Origin: Caballeronia sp. dw_19
GTDB lineage: Bacteria > Pseudomonadota > Gammaproteobacteria > Burkholderiales > Burkholderiaceae
Direction: 5' to 3'
DNA: 64,000 nt
Assembly (NCBI RefSeq): GCF_018449515.1
Contig: NZ_JAAVUQ010000008.1
Coordinates: 186,001 to 250,000 of the forward strand
Of this stretch, positions 36,468-43,947 are shown piece after piece. The position numbers and the translations under genes were made by a program. A model generated the notes under the pieces. It did not search any database. It saw only the letters and a list, made by a program, of their open reading frames with translations, and was not told the origin of the DNA. Numbering within the stretch: the stretch's first letter is position 1; every line of letters begins with the position of its first letter.

Positions 36468-37034
36468 CTAAGTCCGGGCGAGAACAACGAGGTAGGTACA
36501 GGTCGAGGCAGTCTCGTTAGCCAGGGTGACCTCTGAAGGCGGACCGAATCCCAGGCAATCGCCGGCGCTCAGAGCGTACCGCTCCCCGCCTTCCTGGATC
36601 ACGAGATCGCCCACTAACACCCAGACCACCTGACGGATATGAGCATAAGACGATGGCGGTAACACCACCTGTCGTCCCGCCGGCAGATCAACCTGAACGA
36701 TCTCCACCGGGTGGTCCGGATTGTTGAACACCTGCTTGCGGAGATAGCCTGTCTTGGGATCGCGCCAGAGCGGTTGATCGACGGCCCGCGACAAGCGGTC
36801 TCCATTGCCTTCTGCCCTCACCAAAAGGCCCGCGAGCGTCAAGTCGAAGGCCCCGGCCAGTCGCACCAGCGTGACCGCGGTGGGGCTTATTTCCTCGCGT
36901 TCAATCTTGCTGATGGTCGCCTTGGCGACCCCGGAGAATTCGGCCAGATCCGCCAATGACCATGCGCGCGCATTTCGCTCAAGCCGAATACGGCGAGCGA
37001 TGCGAGGTCCAGTGTCGTCTATTGATGATGTCAT
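36468..37034 (-). CDS. XRE-family regulator with C-terminal cupin
   Basis: A 188-residue regulator. The N-terminal XRE helix-turn-helix (RIRLERNARAWSLADLAEFSGVAKATISKIEREE) is followed by a cupin_2 domain (about 105-185, VVLPPSSYAHIRQVVWVLVGDLVIQEGGERYALSAGDCLGFG in parts) for small-molecule sensing. Start codons at 37034, 37043 and 37046 are all possible; I chose 37034 (MTSSIDDTGPRIARR). It is the first gene of an operon with the GNAT enzyme and probably represses it. Confidence 0.85.
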   Translation of the reverse strand: MTSSIDDTGPRIARRIRLERNARAWSLADLAEFSGVAKATISKIEREEISPTAVTLVRLAGAFDLTLAGLLVRAEGNGDRLSRAVDQPLWRDPKTGYLRKQVFNNPDHPVEIVQVDLPAGRQVVLPPSSYAHIRQVVWVLVGDLVIQEGGERYALSAGDCLGFGPPSEVTLANETASTCTYLVVLART

Positions 37035-37352
37035 ATTGTCCATCATAGTAGACGATAGGGTCGTGCGCAAGACGCGCTCAAAGCGTGGGGTTTAGTGCGT
37101 TGGCGGGCTTGGAGTCGGGTGTCGGGTTTTGTCTTCCAGAGCGACGCGTCAGTAAGTAGTGTGATCGACTACTTGCGAGCAGACAAAACCACCTTTGCTC
37201 CGCGTAAGACAACGGTCATCAGCGCACGCGGTCGAGACCATAAGGCAAATTATTTACGGGCTTGTGTGGCGGTCGCCACGGTATGGCTCCCCCGCGATGT
37301 CCGCTGGACTCAGGCCCGAGCTCGGCAATGTAGGGGCTTGCGGCTTTCTTAA

Positions 37353-37370
37353 GGTGAGCTGATACGGGAG
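37353..37370 (+). repeat. Distal origin-type iteron
   Basis: GGTGAG-CTGATA-CGGGAG, full match, in the 560-base gene-poor gap upstream of the XRE-cupin operon, preceded by the AA lead-in seen at the origin. Confidence 0.7.
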
Positions 37371-37456
37371 CTGTTCGGGAAACATCTGAAGCCAGGTCAG
37401 CCAATGAGTCTCGGTGCCTTTTGTGGAGTAGATTTTTAATCCGGAGTCCAGATTAG

Positions 37457-37651
37457 ATGAGAAATCACGATATATGCGGCGAAGGGGCGAGCGTCGACAC
37501 GCCGAGATTGGCAGAGTCGATGGAATACCTTGAGCCGCTTGAGAACAAACTACGCGACCCGTCTACGATTCGCCTTTTCCGTGCAATCTCGAATGAAGCA
37601 CGACTAGCGTTTCAACGCCCCGGGGAGTTGTCACCAAAACCTGACTCGTAG
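37457..37651 (+). CDS. Doubtful small open frame
   Basis: A 64-codon frame (MEYLEPLENKLRDPSTIRLFRA in the middle) with a weak GGAG upstream. It overlaps the end of the convergent outer-membrane gene by 21 bases. No similarity is recognised; it may be non-coding. Confidence 0.2.
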   Translation: MRNHDICGEGASVDTPRLAESMEYLEPLENKLRDPSTIRLFRAISNEARLAFQRPGELSPKPDS

Positions 37652-38152
37652 CTGAAACCCCAGCGTGAAGGGCAAATCGCTAGAGGGGATCGGCGGAATC
37701 AGGATGATGTTCGCGCCAATACGACCGTACTCCGCCATGATGAGCGGCGCGAGGACCGGACCGAGTTTGTGATCGTGGCCGATACCCCATTTGCCGTAGT
37801 CGTATCCCGATATCAAGCCGCCCATTGCGGCCAGTCGGATGTATCCCCAATGTGCGAATTCCGGCGCCCAAACGCCGCCGCCATAAAACGAAGGCGCCGT
37901 CAGCGAGTTTCTGAAGTACCCGCCCGCCAGCGCCCACTGTGGGGCAATCCAGCATTCAACACCAATGCCGGGGTTGAATTGATCAAAGTGTTTTTTGGGA
38001 TGAACGTGATATGAACCGATCATCGCGTCGGCCCATAAGCCGTCATTGCAAACTTCGGCTGCCGAGACGTTCGATGTCGCACCTAATGCCATCAGGGCCG
38101 CCAGCAGTAGGGGGACACGAATCTTTTTTGAGACGGTTGCTGACGTTTTCAT
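37631..38152 (-). CDS. Putative outer-membrane beta-barrel protein
   Basis: A 173-residue exported protein. A signal peptide (VPLLLAALMALGATSNVSAA) precedes alternating amphipathic strands (ADAMIGSYHVHPKKHFDQFNPG, WALAGGYFRNS, GYIRLAAMGGLISGYDYG) and an aromatic C-terminal end (FQLRVRFW), typical of Bam substrates. The length and strand count suggest a small eight-stranded barrel, reminiscent of PagP/lipid-A-modifying or phage-borne barrels; a specific function is not claimed. The start at 38152 replaces a longer frame from 38197. Confidence 0.7.
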   Translation of the reverse strand: MKTSATVSKKIRVPLLLAALMALGATSNVSAAEVCNDGLWADAMIGSYHVHPKKHFDQFNPGIGVECWIAPQWALAGGYFRNSLTAPSFYGGGVWAPEFAHWGYIRLAAMGGLISGYDYGKWGIGHDHKLGPVLAPLIMAEYGRIGANIILIPPIPSSDLPFTLGFQLRVRFW

Positions 38153-38489
38153 TCGGCTCAAACCTGTGCGTTCTGCCGCCGCGGTCTCGCCGACCACGCC
38201 TTTTTATATGAAGTTCGAGCGAAACTTTACATGAACGTCGTGGGCATTTGTGTGAAATTGGGGAACGAGATTTCGGGAATTCAGATCGCGTGTGGGTTTG
38301 ATATTTAACTGAAATCTTCCGGCTTGTTAATGACTTGATAGCTGGACCCTATTCTTTTGTCGGTTTGTAGTTTGCGACGCTAGATGGCCCACAGGGTGTT
38401 GGCTGATGGGACGGGAGATTAGTCGTTTCCAATTAGCGCGATACCGAGTCACATGGATTCGGCGCGGCAGGTGCCAACGGCGGCCGGAA

Positions 38490-38505
38490 CTTGATGCGCA
38501 TAAAG
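38490..38505. other. parS-like site, remote
   Basis: CTTGATGCGCATAAAG differs by one base from the 16-mer CTTTATGCGCATAAAG found three times near parAB. A half-site, GCTGCGCATCAAG, inverted, follows 9 bases on. It lies 8 kb from parB. Confidence 0.5.
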
Positions 38506-38736
38506 TTTTCCGGCTGCGCATCAAGGAGGGGACCCAGCAGGCAAAAGCGCTTAGCTTCAAAAACCGGCGCTTACGCAAAGTTCAGCTTTCCAACCCGATT
38601 AGTACAAGAAGCTAGGTAAGCCATCCAAGCTTGGCCGGATGGTCCCCAAGCTGATGGAGAATTCAGCAAGCCGCCTGTCGATAACGGTCAGTCCTGGCGT
38701 GCGCAACGGTCATCGTGACGAAGTAAACAAAAAGAA

Positions 38737-38762
38737 GCCGTTCCAAATCGCTTTAGAACGGC
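38737..38762 (-). terminator. Intrinsic terminator of the CsbD gene
   Basis: Read on the minus strand, arms GCCGTTC and GAACGGC flank a 12-base loop and are followed by TTCTTTTTGTTT. It lies 72 bases after the CsbD stop. Confidence 0.75.
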
Positions 38763-38834
38763 CAATCACTTTTAAAGGCGGCAGTTGCTAGTGCGTCGAG
38801 CGACCAGCTACCCGCCACTGCCTGAAGTGATCCA

Positions 38835-39020
38835 TCAAGGTTTTTTGAACGCGTCCTTTACGTCTTCGCGTGCATCGCCGACGCCTTTTTGCACCTTACC
38901 GGCTGCCTGTTGCATGTCGCCCTTTGCTTCCTGGCTCTTGTTGCCAGTTACCTTGCCGACCGCCTCGTTGACTTTGCCCTTGGCCTGATTCACCACACCG
39001 TCTTTCTGATCCTTGTTCAT
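38835..39020 (-). CDS. CsbD family stress protein
   Basis: A 61-residue hydrophilic protein with the CsbD pattern, GVVNQAKGKVNEAVGKVTGNKSQEAKGDMQQAAGK in segments. The family is general-stress-induced and its function is unknown. A strong AAAGGAG precedes the ATG, and the terminator at 38737 follows. Confidence 0.92.
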   Translation of the reverse strand: MNKDQKDGVVNQAKGKVNEAVGKVTGNKSQEAKGDMQQAAGKVQKGVGDAREDVKDAFKKP

Positions 39021-39212
39021 CTTGATCTCCTTTCGTATCGAAGCGCGAAATCCCGATCTCCTGAGATTCGCGGCGTCATGTCAGGGAAAGCGCCCTGAAC
39101 GTGTAATCAGAATGGCGATTTCGAACGCCGCAGAACAGCCGCACACGTCTGATTCCCACGTAGGCGGAATCGCACATACGCGCGGAGCACTCAGCGCGAC
39201 GCTAGAGGAACA

Positions 39213-39241
39213 TTGCGATAAACACTGTATGTTTGTACAGT
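39213..39241 (+). promoter_or_regulatory. Promoter overlapped by a LexA (SOS) box
   Basis: The -35 TTGCGA (39213-39218) and -10 TACAGT (39236-39241) are separated by 17 bases. Across them lies CTGTATGTTTGTACAG (39225-39240), a perfect CTGT-N8-ACAG box as bound by E. coli-type LexA. The layout is that of a SOS-repressed promoter 40 bases before the next ATG. Confidence 0.7.
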
Positions 39242-39280
39242 ACACATCTTGGCGCAATGGCATGAATGGAGGAGAACACA

Positions 39281-39640
39281 ATGGACTTCGACGAAGATCG
39301 TATGGACACCCCCGAATTCGCACGTACAGTGCGCGACCTTGAGCGGATTACGCGCGATATAGCGGAGCGCTACATTGTGCAAGGTGTTCCTTTGACTTGG
39401 CGGTTACTGCTCGCCATTGAAGCGGAAGCGCTCGCCGATCTCGGTTTTGCAGGCCGACATGAGTCCGCACTCCGCGCGCTCTTTGCGCGCCCGGACGACA
39501 TGGCTTTTCCCGAAACGGATGATCTCGTCGATCTCGGGGCATCGAATGCTTTACCGCCGGTGTTTGTATTTGCCGTCGATGCCTACGACTGCGCCGCCCG
39601 TGCTGGACACCCTGAACTGGCAAAAGCCGTGGTCCATTGA
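39281..39640 (+). CDS. Unrecognised gene behind a SOS box
   Basis: A 119-residue acidic protein without signal or membrane segment. It reads ARTVRDLERITRDIAERYIVQG then VPLTWRLLLAIEAEALADLGF, with a C-terminal part FVFAVDAYDCAARAGHPELAKAVV. No domain is recognised. GGAGGAG eight bases before the ATG at 39281 decides the start. The LexA-type box upstream suggests DNA-damage induction, and the place next to a chromid origin suggests a link to replication or segregation; both are inference. An alternative is an ordinary Burkholderia hypothetical with a chance box. Confidence 0.7.
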   Translation: MDFDEDRMDTPEFARTVRDLERITRDIAERYIVQGVPLTWRLLLAIEAEALADLGFAGRHESALRALFARPDDMAFPETDDLVDLGASNALPPVFVFAVDAYDCAARAGHPELAKAVVH

Positions 39641-39977
39641 GATATGAACTCGAGGGTGCGCGAATTGGAAGCATAGCCGCCGGGAAACCAGCGGCGGCCG
39701 TTACTGTTTCAACCGCAATTCGAGTTTGTAGCCAGATCCAAAAACGTTGCGTCGCATGTCATGCCGCGAGCAAACCAGAATGCCCGCCGCCAGAGTTCCT
39801 TGTGTTACTGGCGCGGGTCAACACGCACCGTCATGAAATCCCCATCGCCGCGAGCGCCTGGCAATACGGCTTTGAACTTGCAGCCGACACATGGATGAAA
39901 GCTGAACCTCAACATCGTCGGCAGCATTCGCGTAACCTGTAGCGTATGCGTTTTACAACTAACGGATTATCAAGCCA
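39641..39977. other. Intergenic region
   Basis: About 340 bases. A plus-strand frame (about 39644-39942, 101 codons) has no convincing ribosome site; its Cys-rich middle (RCVACHAASKPECPPPEF) is not recognised. It could be a small gene or spacer. Confidence 0.4.
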
Positions 39978-40997
39978 ATGGCCGCTCCTGCGGAAACTCC
40001 CGAAATTTTCGATCATGAGCGGACCAATTGGTACGCCGATCCGCGTAGCGCGTTCGACTCCTGGATGGCGCATCAAGCGTTCAAAGCGTCTTCCGCGGAT
40101 GTCTACCGGGCGCAATGGGGGCTCTTCCTCGAATGGCTGAGCGTTAAACGAATCGATCTCCGCACGGTTGATCGACTTGCCATCGAACAGTTCGTCACCC
40201 AGCTAAAGATTCGAAAGCCACAGCGCGTTCGCTATCTGCGCCTTATCGAGCGGGTACTCGACCATGTCCGAAAAATCGAAATGGCATCGACGAACCCAGC
40301 TCGCTTTATCGCCCAGGACGGCGAGGCTCCATGGCGAGATGCGCGCGAAAACGAGCCAACGGGATTTCTCGCCCACGGTGAACGAGCGGCCCTGATCAGG
40401 TATCTTTTTTCTCCAATCGGCGATCTGCCGGCGGGGCAGCGCTGGCGAGAGCGCCGCGATCGTGCGCTGGTAGGCGCATTCCTGGGCGGCGGGGTAAAAA
40501 CGGGTGAAGCAGCAGCGCTGACCGTTAGTAGCTATTCATGGAATCAGCCATGGCTTGCTGTCGAGGCTACGAACTCCCCTTTAAATCGAGAAACCCGGCT
40601 CGCACCGTTTGCGATCGCGTTACTCGACCATTGGATCAGCGAGCGCAAGACAGTGCGATTACTCGGCAACCTGCTGTTCCCGTCCGCGCCATCGGGACGC
40701 CCGATGCACAAGGCCACCATGCTGCGCGCGATCGATGCCGTGATCGACGCCGCCGGCATTGCCGATTCACGAACGGCACGCGCCAGTCCGCAAACCTTGC
40801 GCAATACCTTCGCAGCCGACTTGTTCGAAAGTGGCACAGCGCCCGAGCGAGTCGGGCAATGGTTAGGTTTCCAGCAACAAATCTCGGCGCACCGGCTGCA
40901 TCGAGCATGGCAAAACTGGACCGGTGAGGAAATACGGGAGCGGGATTTGGCGGAGGCGCAAGAAAGCGGCGGCAAGGAAAGCCACGAATTCGAGTAG
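39978..40997 (+). CDS. Tyrosine-recombinase-like protein with degenerate active site
   Basis: A 339-residue protein with the XerC/D two-domain layout: a SAM-like N-terminal core-binding domain (about 25-125, FDSWMAHQAFKASSADVYRAQW) and a catalytic-type domain (about 130-320). The active site is mostly lost: the usual TGLR-x-SE region reads GGGVKTGE (Arg to Lys), HxLR reads PQTLR (His to Gln, Arg kept), LGH reads LGF, and the Tyr nucleophile position (LGFQQQISAHRLH) has no Tyr. It probably binds DNA without recombining it. Two iterons flank its 3' end (40923, 41005). It is convergent with the KfrA-like gene. Confidence 0.8.
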   Translation: MAAPAETPEIFDHERTNWYADPRSAFDSWMAHQAFKASSADVYRAQWGLFLEWLSVKRIDLRTVDRLAIEQFVTQLKIRKPQRVRYLRLIERVLDHVRKIEMASTNPARFIAQDGEAPWRDARENEPTGFLAHGERAALIRYLFSPIGDLPAGQRWRERRDRALVGAFLGGGVKTGEAAALTVSSYSWNQPWLAVEATNSPLNRETRLAPFAIALLDHWISERKTVRLLGNLLFPSAPSGRPMHKATMLRAIDAVIDAAGIADSRTARASPQTLRNTFAADLFESGTAPERVGQWLGFQQQISAHRLHRAWQNWTGEEIRERDLAEAQESGGKESHEFE

Positions 40998-41022
40998 CGT
41001 TCCGCTCCCGAAAAATCTCACC
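40923..41022. repeat. Two iterons at the recombinase/KfrA gene ends
   Basis: GGTGAG-GAAATA-CGGGAG on plus at 40923-40940, inside the recombinase C-terminal codons. The second, on minus at 41005-41022, reads GGTGAG-ATTTTT-CGGGAG and crosses the KfrA-like stop codon. They face each other. Confidence 0.7.
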
Positions 41023-42232
41023 TCTCGGTTTGTTCTCCGGCCTCGGCAATCTCCGGCGAGTGAAATCGGGCTACCGCGAGCAACCGTGACGACGCGGCGC
41101 CCGACGACCGATCGCAATCCGGACAGGACAACTCAAACTTATCATCGTGCTGGGCAAGTTCAGGCTCGCCGGTGACACACGTGGGGCAGCAGGCCGGCAC
41201 TGCGACAAAACCATCGATGTCCGTTCCCAACGTCCCCATTTCCTGTGCGGATAGCCGTCCTTCCTCAACCATCGTGCAGATTAGCCGGGCGACGTTTTTA
41301 CTCATTCCGCTTTGTCCGAGCAACGCGTCACGTTCGATGACCAGCGCGTCGATCTCGTCCGATTGCTCGCGAATTCGCAGCTCTAGCCGATCCGTGCGTG
41401 CCTTGGCGATGCTAAGTTGTTGAATAAAATCGAATTCCTTCTGACTTGCCTGACGCACTCCCGCCTGGTAGGTTGCCGCCATGCCACGCAGAGAATCAAG
41501 TTCCACGAGCATCGGCTTCACTCGCCGCTCGGCCTCGCTGATCGCATCCTTGATCTGTTGCGCATAATGCTCGGTGTTGTGTCGCAGTTCACCGTTCAAC
41601 GCATCCACACGATCGCGCAGCGCGGCGTTAGCCGTTTGCTCTGTTTCGAGCCGCTGAGTCAACGCGGCGTGTTCCCGTTCCAACCGATGAATCGACGCCT
41701 GCAAACTGCTTTGTGCCTCCAGTTCGCGGCCACGAAGGGATGCTAATTCGATCTCCAGCGCGGAATTGCGTGCCAACGCAGTATCGGCGCGTGCCTCGCT
41801 GCGGTGAAGCGCCTCATCGACCGTCGCGCAACGTACTTCTGCGTCGCGAAGCCGGCTTAACGCAGCATCGACGTCATCTTTTGCGGCATGGCGCTCATCT
41901 TCCAGCGATCGAATTGCAAATTCCTGCGCTTCCAGGAAAAGCTGCCCGAGCAATTCACCGGCTCGTTCCTGCAGTCCTTCTGGAATCGCTCCACTTTCGA
42001 TCCGAACGCGCGACGCGGATCGGATCCGAGCCCAGAATGCGTCGATATCCTTCGGGATATCGCTCGCGCTACCGGTTTGCGTGAGATCTCTGACCGTGGC
42101 CGTTGATGGGCGAATGCCGAAATCGAAGAAAAGCCGCTTGCAGGCATGCTGCGATAGATCTTGTCGACGGGCACCGTTGGTCCGCATCGTCGCGAGTTCA
42201 GCCCGCAGTGCAAGGCGTTCTGCATCGTTCAT
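41018..42232 (-). CDS. KfrA-like DNA-binding coiled-coil protein with zinc ribbon
   Basis: A 404-residue protein. The N-terminal about 120 residues match the KfrA_N DNA-binding type (CKRLFFDFGIRPSTATVRDLTQTGSASDI in parts). The middle, about 125-310, is a long coiled coil. The C-terminus carries CCPTC and CPDC, a four-cysteine zinc-ribbon-like module, followed by a short tail. KfrA proteins are plasmid-borne nucleoid/segregation factors that autorepress. The ATG at 42232 is preferred over a TTG at 42244. It is divergent from the origin array. Confidence 0.8.
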   Translation of the reverse strand: MNDAERLALRAELATMRTNGARRQDLSQHACKRLFFDFGIRPSTATVRDLTQTGSASDIPKDIDAFWARIRSASRVRIESGAIPEGLQERAGELLGQLFLEAQEFAIRSLEDERHAAKDDVDAALSRLRDAEVRCATVDEALHRSEARADTALARNSALEIELASLRGRELEAQSSLQASIHRLEREHAALTQRLETEQTANAALRDRVDALNGELRHNTEHYAQQIKDAISEAERRVKPMLVELDSLRGMAATYQAGVRQASQKEFDFIQQLSIAKARTDRLELRIREQSDEIDALVIERDALLGQSGMSKNVARLICTMVEEGRLSAQEMGTLGTDIDGFVAVPACCPTCVTGEPELAQHDDKFELSCPDCDRSSGAASSRLLAVARFHSPEIAEAGEQTER

Positions 42233-42595
42233 ACGAAGCTCCAAGTCAAATTCGTTCGTATAATAATACTTTACGTATCAAATGCTACATATTTAGATTG
42301 AGCACGTGGGCTAACGCTTGGAGCTACTCTCTTTTTATCTAAATAGCCTATATCACGTATCGATCGCAGTGGCATCCGTGAAACATGTCGAGGTTAATCC
42401 GTCAAGCTATTGATTACTAGCATCTTTTTCCGACTTGACCATTTCTGCAGATGTTCCACGGAGTTTTTGTTTCACGATTCTCTTCCTTGGATCTCTCGCT
42501 TGCTTGAGAGTATTAGAAGTAAACACCTTTGAACCCTAGTTAAAAACGTTAACGCCACGGCAAAGCCTTACCAGATAAGGCTTTCCGGGCGGGTC

Positions 42596-42736
42596 GGTGA
42601 GGGTCTGCGGGATAGTAGGTGAGATAACACGGGGGCTATCGGTGTATAGGTTCGGGGGCCAGCGTGAGGAGTCACGGGAGCAAGCGTGAGCGAGTTCGGG
42701 AGGCGGGTGTTTTGGGAAGGTGAGGAAATACAGGGG
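42596..42736 (+). repeat. Phased iteron array
   Basis: Iterons start at 42596, 42618, 42641 (degenerate), 42663, 42684 and 42719. The first five are spaced 22, 23, 22 and 21 bases, about two helical turns, as in iteron plasmids. Two copies begin CGTGAG instead of GGTGAG. Confidence 0.8.
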
Positions 42737-42795
42737 CTGCCGCGGCTATCGTCCATATGCGGCGGCACAGCACACGTCGACCCGCCAATTTCTGC

Positions 42796-43867
42796 AGTGA
42801 GCGTTTGCAGGATACAGAAAATACGAAAATTCCAATAGAAAAAAGGTAATTATTACCTGTAGGTGAGGTTTTACAGGGGTCAAACCAAGTCCAGGGTGAG
42901 ACTATGCGGGTGCGAGCTGCTCAGAAGTCCCACTTTGCGAGGCACGCAAACCGCAACGGTGAGGAAATACGGGAGAACTGCGCGGCGGTATTTCGACCTG
43001 CCTACTTTGCCGATCCCACTGGTTTTAAGGGATATTTCTGCAAAACCGGACCGGAGGTGAGAGTTTTCGGGAGCAGTTTTTGGTTCGTCGAGAATCGTAC
43101 TGACAGCTCTGTCGAACTCCAAAGGTGAGGCTTTTCGGGACAATATGATCGCGATCTTAAGGCATGAAGATCCTCCTCGGAAGACACCTTATCGACCAAT
43201 ATTATATTAAGTATATGATTTAAAAGAATTTTATGTGAGCCGAGTGCGCGCACATTGCAGCAAAGGTGAGTATTTTCGGGAGTGGTAATCTGCTGTTCGC
43301 AGTTATCTCCTTCGCGTGAAAAAATGGCAAAGGTGAGCTTTTACAGGACTACATTTGGCCGAATTTAGGTGCCAAGAGAGCCCCGACGGTGCTGAAATCC
43401 AGAAAATCGTCCGTTTGTGACTCTAAAGGTGAGTGTTTGCGGGGGCCAGTGAGGAGCAAGTATCGATGCCGTCGACCGTGGGAAAGTCTAAAGGTGAGGT
43501 TATGCGGGAGCCTGGATCCGAGGTTTGGGAGCCTGTTTTGAGGCTGCAACTTGGCTGAATAGGGCTCCCCGGCAGGTTAAAGGTGAGCTTTTGCGGGAGT
43601 AATTGCGGAGGATCTGGCGTGCTATCGAGGGTTAAAGCCTTGATAACTCGACGATTACAGCAATTTCTCCGCGCTTTCACGAATTTTCGCCTTCCGGGAA
43701 AATTTCGTAAAAACCACAGGGGCGCGTAAAAAAATTTCAGGTGAGAAGATACGGGATCAGGCTTGAAGCGGTTCGATTTGAATCCGCAAGCGCTCAATCC
43801 GTTTACCCGCATGGCACGGGGCATAAATGAGATGAGGCGTGACGGTGAAGGTGAGAGTTTTCAGGAG
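42796..43867 (+). repeat. Spaced iteron series upstream of the initiator gene
   Basis: Thirteen further copies start at 42796, 42862, 42895, 42958, 43056, 43124, 43265, 43332, 43428, 43493, 43582, 43740 and 43850. They are 33-158 bases apart, all in the same direction. The consensus is GGTGAG-N6-C(G/A)GGA(G/C/T), with the spacer mostly T and A. The copy at 43850 has a seven-base spacer. AAA often precedes the motif. Confidence 0.85.
43196..43240. other. AT-rich DNA-unwinding candidate
   Basis: A run of mostly A and T (ACCAATATTATATTAAGT and onward to AATTTTATG) lies between iterons at 43124 and 43265. It is the richest A+T stretch in the origin. Confidence 0.5.
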
Positions 43868-43908
43868 CGCACCTCAGTGAGTTTTGCGCGTGACATCCGC
43901 TTCACCAC

Positions 43909-43933
43909 TACAGGGTGAGTGCGCACCTGTAGA
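43909..43933. promoter_or_regulatory. Initiator-gene operator (inverted repeat)
   Basis: CTACAGG (43909-43915) and CCTGTAG (43927-43933) flank a GGTGAG half-iteron, 14 bases before the initiator ATG. Rep_3 initiators commonly repress their gene through such inverted half-iterons. A wider inverted repeat, TGACGGTGAAG near 43840 and CTTCACCGTCA at 43939, surrounds it. Confidence 0.6.
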
Positions 43934-43947
43934 CGAGCTTCACCGTC

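Larger units (their letters stand above)
38153..38834. other. Gene-poor stretch left of the partition/origin region
   Basis: About 680 bases without a convincing gene. It holds a near-parS palindrome (38490-38505), a related half-site (38514-38525), and the terminator of the CsbD gene (38737-38762). Confidence 0.55.
42250..43947. other. Chromid replication origin region
   Basis: About 1.7 kb without a real gene, between the KfrA-like gene and the initiator gene. It contains some 19 iterons (42596-43867), an AT-rich stretch (43196-43240) suited to strand opening, an odd-centred palindrome AGGTAATTATTACCT (42844-42858), and the initiator operator (43909-43933). No good DnaA box TTATNCACA was found inside it. 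Confidence 0.8.

Noticed and set aside
42250..43947. Short open frames in the origin region (for example around 42863-43253 and 43349-43824)
   Set aside because: They cross iterons and carry the iteron-derived residues; no ribosome sites or family similarity.
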